From Acidobacteriaceae bacterium (GTDB taxonomy: Bacteria > Acidobacteriota > Terriglobia > Terriglobales > Acidobacteriaceae): a stretch of 16,599 nucleotides of DNA. Shown piece by piece: positions 14,040 to 16,599 of the stretch. Made by a program: the position numbers and the translations under genes. The notes under the pieces are model-generated. The model was not told where the DNA came from, ran no database searches, and saw nothing but the letters and a program-made list of their open reading frames with translations. Position 1 is the stretch's first letter, and every line of letters starts with the position of its first letter. Location of the stretch: NCBI GenBank assembly GCA_003162255.1, contig PMMJ01000317.1, positions 5,160 to 21,758 on the forward strand. Reading direction: 5' to 3'.

Positions 14040-14085
14040 ACTGGTTTTTCGCCAGTGGGTACTACTGACACGGCCTGCGAGCTTT
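14036..14085 (+). repeat. Inverted partial copy of the 5' half of the unusual tRNA
   Basis: On the plus strand this segment repeats the D-arm and anticodon-arm sequence of the minus-strand tRNA at 14151-14240. CCAGTGGGTACT (14052-14063) equals the reverse complement of 14218-14229 exactly. CGGCCTGCGA (14071-14080), which includes the anticodon, equals the reverse complement of 14203-14212. The flanking TTTC and the spacing (7 versus 5 nt) also agree. The acceptor, variable and T-arms cannot be recognised further on, so it is not a complete second tRNA. In the minus-strand transcript this segment would be antisense to the tRNA itself. Confidence 0.65.
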
Positions 14086-14150
14086 CATCGTCTCGCTTAT
14101 GCGACGCGTCTGTCAAGAGTACTTTTGTAGGTACTTTGCGAGTGACTGCA

Positions 14151-14240
14151 CGGAGGGCGGCAGACTCGAACTGCAATAGCTGATGTCAGCCACTCGACGG
14201 CTTCGCAGGCCGCGCCCAGTACCCACTGGAAACACCCTCC
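14151..14240 (-). tRNA. Non-canonical 8/4 class II tRNA (allo-tRNA), anticodon GCG
   Basis: Read from 14240 down to 14151, the minus strand folds into a full cloverleaf. The acceptor GGAGGGTG (14240-14233) pairs with CGCCCTCC (14159-14152): 8 pairs, one G-U. After TT comes a D-arm TCCAGT-GGGT-ACTGGG, with 6 pairs including one U-G and a 4-nt loop, as in bacterial tRNA-Sec. The anticodon stem is GCGGC/GCCGT with the 7-nt loop CTGCGAA: T33, anticodon GCG, A37. The long variable arm is TGGCTG-ACAT-CAGCTA. The T-arm is only 4 bp, GCAG-TTCGAGT-CTGC, with a perfect T-loop. The discriminator is G, and CCA is not encoded. Acceptor plus T-stem total 12 bp in an 8/4 split instead of 7/5. Such tRNAs are known from Acidobacteria as possible suppressor or regulatory tRNAs. 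The long arm and G73 suggest serylation, so Ser at Arg CGC/CGU codons is inferred. Standard tRNA finders may miss or misname it. A 7/5 fold is possible only with a mismatch. Confidence 0.78.
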
Positions 14241-14255
14241 AAACATGGTCTGCGA

Positions 14256-14261
14256 TGTATA
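14256..14261 (-). promoter_or_regulatory. -10-like hexamer upstream of the unusual tRNA
   Basis: On the minus strand TATACA lies 15 nt upstream of the first tRNA base (14240), about the right distance for transcription to start 6-9 nt before the mature 5' end. No clear -35 is visible. The plus strand at 14258-14263 reads TATACT, so the element could also serve the divergent dehydrogenase gene. Confidence 0.3.
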
Positions 14262-14328
14262 CTCTACGACTTAGCGCGACCGTATTCTGTGCAACTCATC
14301 ACAGCCCGTTTGGTACATTTCAATTTAG

Positions 14329-14349
14329 TATCCGTTCCGAAACGGTATA
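14329..14349. promoter_or_regulatory. Palindromic operator candidate upstream of the dehydrogenase
   Basis: TATCCGTT (14329-14336) and AACGGTATA (14341-14349) flank the 4-nt centre CCGA. The core CCGTT/AACGG is exact, and the outer TAT/ATA match continues with one extra base. It lies 28 bp upstream of the ATG at 14378. Its size and symmetry resemble operators of TetR-like dimeric repressors. No regulator gene is in the window. Confidence 0.4.
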
Positions 14350-14377
14350 TGAAATCGCGAAATTCACAGGAGCGCCC

Positions 14378-15400
14378 ATGAAAGCCGTTCGCATTCATCA
14401 GTTCGGTGGACCCGAAGTTCTCACCTACGAAGATGTCCCCGACCCCAAGCTGCGCAAAGATCAAGTTCTTATTCGCGTGCGAGCCTGCGCGATGAACCAT
14501 CTTGACCTCTGGGTGCGTCAAGGTCTGCCCGGCGTCAATCTACCCCACATTCTCGGCAGCGACATCGCCGGCGAGATTGTCGAAGCGGGCGAGTACATCA
14601 CCGACCTCAAGCGCGGACAACGCGTGCTGATCGCGCCCATGCATTTCTGCAATCGCTGCGCGAAGTGCGTTGCCGGACTGCAGAATCAGTGCCGCCAGTT
14701 CACCGTGCTCGGCAACGGCGTGGACGGTGGCAACTGTGAACTGATTGCGGTGCCTGCGGTCAACGTCATCCCCATCCCTGACGCGCTCGATTTCAACGAG
14801 GCTGCCAGCGTTCCGCTGGTTTTTGTTACTGCGTGGCACATGCTCACGGGGCGCGCCGCCATCCGCCCTGGCCAAACCGTTCTGGTGCTGGGCGCGAATT
14901 CAGGCGTGGGCACGGCAGCCATCCAGATCGCGAAACTGTTCCACGCGCGCGTGATCGCCACTGCAGGCGATGAACGCAAGATAGAGCGTGCCCGCGAACT
15001 CGGCGCCGACTTCGTCATCAACCACTATCACCAGAAGATTTCGCAGGAAGTCCGAAAGATCACGAACTTCGAGGGTGTCGACATTGTCATTGAGCACGTT
15101 GGGCCGGCTACTTGGGAAGATAGCGTCAAGTCGCTGAAGACCGGCGGCACCCTCGTGACCTGCGGCGCGACCACGGGACCGAAAGTTGAACTCGATTTGC
15201 GCTTTCTTTTCTCACGACAACTGGCATTGCTGGGATCGTACATGGGCACAATGAGCGAACTCCATGAAGTGCTCGGGCATGTCTTCGCGGGACGCCTCAA
15301 GCCCGTCATCGACCACATTTTCCCGTTGAGTGAAGTCCGCGCGGCACACGAGTATATGGAGAAGAGTCAGATGTTCGGCAAGATCGTCCTGAACCCGTAG
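14378..15400 (+). CDS. Medium-chain dehydrogenase/reductase, zinc-type alcohol dehydrogenase-like
   Basis: A 340-residue NAD(P)-dependent oxidoreductase of the medium-chain (MDR) family. An N-terminal GroES-like domain (MKAVRIHQFGGPEVLTYEDV) is followed by CAMNHLDLW (37-45). The structural-zinc cluster C91, C94, C97, C105 (CNRCAKCVAGLQNQC) is intact. The Rossmann nucleotide loop is LGANSGVG (171-178), followed by ELGADFVINH. The catalytic-zinc site is altered: C37 is present, but the usual GHE is GSD (60-62), so the second ligand His is lost. This subgroup often acts as a quinone- or enoyl-type reductase, and the substrate cannot be read from sequence. The ATG at 14378 has AGGAG at 14368-14372; a much longer upstream frame (from 14183) would overlap the tRNA and is rejected. 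A palindrome upstream suggests repressor control. A dispersed repeat follows 8 nt after the stop. Confidence 0.88.
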   Translation: MKAVRIHQFGGPEVLTYEDVPDPKLRKDQVLIRVRACAMNHLDLWVRQGLPGVNLPHILGSDIAGEIVEAGEYITDLKRGQRVLIAPMHFCNRCAKCVAGLQNQCRQFTVLGNGVDGGNCELIAVPAVNVIPIPDALDFNEAASVPLVFVTAWHMLTGRAAIRPGQTVLVLGANSGVGTAAIQIAKLFHARVIATAGDERKIERARELGADFVINHYHQKISQEVRKITNFEGVDIVIEHVGPATWEDSVKSLKTGGTLVTCGATTGPKVELDLRFLFSRQLALLGSYMGTMSELHEVLGHVFAGRLKPVIDHIFPLSEVRAAHEYMEKSQMFGKIVLNP

Positions 15401-15408
15401 AGCATTTC

Positions 15409-15435
15409 ACCGCCGAGACGCGGAAGACGCCGAGC
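15409..15435 (+). repeat. CGCNGAGNN dispersed repeat after the dehydrogenase gene
   Basis: It begins ACCGCCGAGACGC, identical to the first 13 bases of the copy at 12204-12216, and continues with two more degenerate units to 15435. It lies 8 nt after the dehydrogenase stop codon. The similarity to the post-secA copy goes further: both are followed by a GCYGGAGCTCA block (12230-12241 and 15439-15449). Confidence 0.65.
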
Positions 15436-15501
15436 ATAGCCGGAGCTCAGCCCAGGAATGCGCCGCTCACCGTTGCTGGCGAAATGGCGATTCTTCGCAA
15501 G

Positions 15502-16173
15502 CTATTTCGGCACGCATTGAGCAGGGGAGTTTTCCTCGGGATCGCTGGCATTGTAGAGCAGCACCGAGACGTACTGCTCAAGGTGAAGACCATAAACGTA
15601 CAGATCAGGATCGAAGATGATCATCGGTCCGAGTTCCTCCGCCAGGTATTCGCCGTTAGCTGTCAAGGGTTTTACGACGATGTCGTAGACCTGCGAAATA
15701 TCGCTCTTCGAAACCTTCGTCGACTTTCCCGAAGTGCGCAGCGTGATGCTGTCGTCGGAGATAGTGTAGGGCGCCTTCACTTCATAGGTCTTGCCGTCCG
15801 TCGTGACGATCCTCAGTCGCTCCCGGCCATCTACGTGAAGTGAACTTACATCCGACCACGAGCTACGACCGCTGTAATACACGGTTCGCCCGGATGTCAC
15901 GCGCAAAACATCAGCGTGGGGGAATATTACTGTATCTGGCGAACGAGAAGAATTCGAGGTGTACACCTTGGCCGTGAGGCGGTCGGCGGTAACTTCGGTG
16001 ATCATCCCCCACATGCATTTACGATCGCGGGTCTCGATCATGTAGCTGCGTTTGTGTGTGATCTTGTTAAGGACCGACCAAGCGTCCGCCTGATCGGGGG
16101 ATTTCGCCAAGGAAGCGATTGAGGTTGCGAGCACCGTAAATGCCAGTATGCGACAGGCGCAAGCGGTCTTCAT
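15502..16173 (-). CDS. Predicted periplasmic protein with two small beta-barrel-like modules
   Basis: A 223-residue protein of unrecognised family. Residues 1-23 are a signal peptide (MKTACACRILAFTVLATSIA). The Cys residues lie before the hydrophobic core, so a lipoprotein is not indicated. Two stretches share the pattern of Hfq/LSm- or SH3-like beta modules. At about 43-92 it is 'SYMIETRDRKCMWGMITEVTADRLTAKV...TVIFPHADVLRV'; at about 118-165 it is 'ERLRIVTTDGKTYEVKAPYTISDDSITLR...KVSKSDISQVYDI'. Proteins with this 'modifiable by G/T..V..DSLTL...I..SDI..V' pattern are frequent in Acidobacteria, usually unnamed. The C-terminal part (MIIFDPDLYVYGLHLEQYV) is hydrophobic but not a clear membrane anchor. 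The frame reaches back to TTG 16254; the ATG at 16173 is chosen for GAGGAG 9 nt upstream and the signal peptide right behind it. No operon partner. Confidence 0.7.
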   Translation of the reverse strand: MKTACACRILAFTVLATSIASLAKSPDQADAWSVLNKITHKRSYMIETRDRKCMWGMITEVTADRLTAKVYTSNSSRSPDTVIFPHADVLRVTSGRTVYYSGRSSWSDVSSLHVDGRERLRIVTTDGKTYEVKAPYTISDDSITLRTSGKSTKVSKSDISQVYDIVVKPLTANGEYLAEELGPMIIFDPDLYVYGLHLEQYVSVLLYNASDPEENSPAQCVPK

Positions 16174-16324
16174 TTTGCGATACTCCTCACTGCGGTCTGG
16201 TGTGGTTCTCTGATCGCCAGTATTGGATTTCCTAAAGCGGCGGGCAATGCACAACGGATAAAGAATAAGTCATTCGCCAAGTGGTTACATATCAGTTAGT
16301 TGCAATAGGAGGTCATCTAAAAAT

Positions 16325-16353
16325 CCTTCCGCACTCGGCGTCCTCTGCGGTTA
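16325..16353 (-). repeat. CGCNGAGNN dispersed repeat upstream of nuoB
   Basis: Read on the minus strand this begins TAACCGCAGAGG and continues ACGCCGAGTGCGGAAGG, three units with a 9-bp period. Unlike most copies in the window it is not at a gene's 3' end. It ends 10 bp before the nuoB start codon, and its TTAA edge forms part of a -10-like sequence. Confidence 0.65.
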
Positions 16354-16357
16354 AAAT
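16352..16357 (+). promoter_or_regulatory. -10 hexamer of a possible leaderless nuoB promoter
   Basis: TAAAAT (16352-16357) matches five of six bases of the -10 consensus and ends 6 nt before the nuoB ATG. Transcription would therefore be expected to start at or next to the A of the ATG. No ribosome-binding site is present between them. The -35 is poor (TTCCGC at 16327-16332, spacer 19). Confidence 0.35.
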
Positions 16358-16363
16358 AGTCCC

Positions 16364-16599
16364 ATGGCGCAAGAGCTCAGTTTCGGCCCCTACGTTGACG
16401 TCGAAAATGGCAAGAAAGTAGTCAAAGAACTTGTCTACGGAGAGGGCGTGCCCGAAGGCATCCTCATGACCACGCTGGACGCGGTCGTCAACTGGAACCG
16501 CAAGAATTCCATCTGGCCGATGACGTTTGGGCTGGCCTGCTGCGCGATTGAAATGATGTCGATGGGCGCTTCGCGCTTCGATATCGCGCGCTTCGGCGC
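16364..16599 (+). CDS. nuoB: NADH-quinone oxidoreductase subunit NuoB, N-terminal part
   Basis: The first 78 codons of NuoB, cut by the window edge. The sequence contains WPMTFGLACCAIEMMSMGAS followed by RFDIARFG, the hallmark of the NuoB/PSST subunit. The adjacent Cys pair in LACCAIEMM supplies two ligands of the N2 [4Fe-4S] cluster, the last iron-sulfur centre before quinone in complex I. Residues 1-46, ahead of the conserved part, are the variable N-terminus. The ATG at 16364 has no ribosome site but sits just after a good -10 hexamer, which suggests a leaderless message; an internal start would cut only the variable part. As no nuoA lies upstream, this looks like either the first gene of a split nuo operon or an isolated copy. 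Confidence 0.95.
   Translation, partial: MAQELSFGPYVDVENGKKVVKELVYGEGVPEGILMTTLDAVVNWNRKNSIWPMTFGLACCAIEMMSMGASRFDIARFG

Noticed and set aside
14036..14150. A second complete tRNA on the plus strand
   Set aside because: Only the D-arm and anticodon-arm part is repeated. No matching acceptor 3' strand and no TTCRANY T-loop could be found downstream.
14151..14240. Calling the unusual tRNA an ordinary selenocysteine tRNA (selC)
   Set aside because: The D-arm and variable arm are Sec-like, but the anticodon is GCG, not UCA. The acceptor branch is 12 bp (8/4) rather than 13 bp (8/5), and no selA/selB gene is in the window.
14183..14377. N-terminal extension of the dehydrogenase to 14183
   Set aside because: It would run through the tRNA gene. 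The ATG at 14378 has AGGAG and gives the standard family N-terminus.

Overview
The window looks like chromosomal DNA of an acidobacterium, probably class Terriglobia (Koribacter/Sulfotelmatobacter-like). The base composition is GC-rich. There are choice-of-anchor-D surface proteins, the C-terminal end of an Oar-type TonB-dependent receptor, short GC-rich dispersed repeats between genes, and housekeeping genes (secA, nuoB) next to scattered single-gene units. This placement is inferred from gene content; no marker gene was searched.

Layout. Positions 1-132 hold the catalytic C-terminus of a tyrosine recombinase, followed by a remnant of a TonB-dependent receptor (212-316). A secreted protein of four ASH-like repeats plus a fibronectin III domain lies on the minus strand (510-2108). 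An 860-bp gene-poor stretch follows, with a long imperfect hairpin (2518-2567) and a G/C-run inverted repeat (2750-2782). Next are a phosphate uptake pair, a DUF47/PhoU-like protein and a Pit permease (2967-4676), and a membrane-anchored, catalytically degenerate HD-GYP-like protein (4847-5755). Converging on it is a 978-residue fusion of acyl-activating enzyme, acyl carrier domain and PlsC acyltransferase (5772-8708, minus). A small orphan ribbon-helix-helix-like protein (8782-8964) precedes secA (9160-12192, TTG start). Then come a CYTH-domain protein and an XdhC-type protein (both minus), a medium-chain dehydrogenase (14378-15400), a secreted protein with two small beta-barrel-like modules (15502-16173, minus) and the start of nuoB (16364 to the edge).

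The most notable item is at 14151-14240 on the minus strand, between xdhC and the dehydrogenase. It folds as a complete class II tRNA with a non-canonical 8/4 arrangement: an 8-bp acceptor stem and a 4-bp T-stem. It has a 6-bp D-stem with a 4-nt loop, a long variable arm, a perfect T-loop, discriminator G and anticodon GCG. This matches the 'allo-tRNA' class of unusual Ser/Sec-like tRNAs reported from Acidobacteria, and would be a candidate missense suppressor (serine at Arg CGC codons) or a regulatory RNA. Downstream on the same strand is a segment complementary to the tRNA's own D-arm and anticodon arm (12 + 10 nt), and then an intrinsic terminator.

A second theme is a dispersed repeat built on an 8-9-bp CGCNGAGNN period. 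Six copies occur here. Four sit directly at gene 3' ends, and two of these supply the stop codon.
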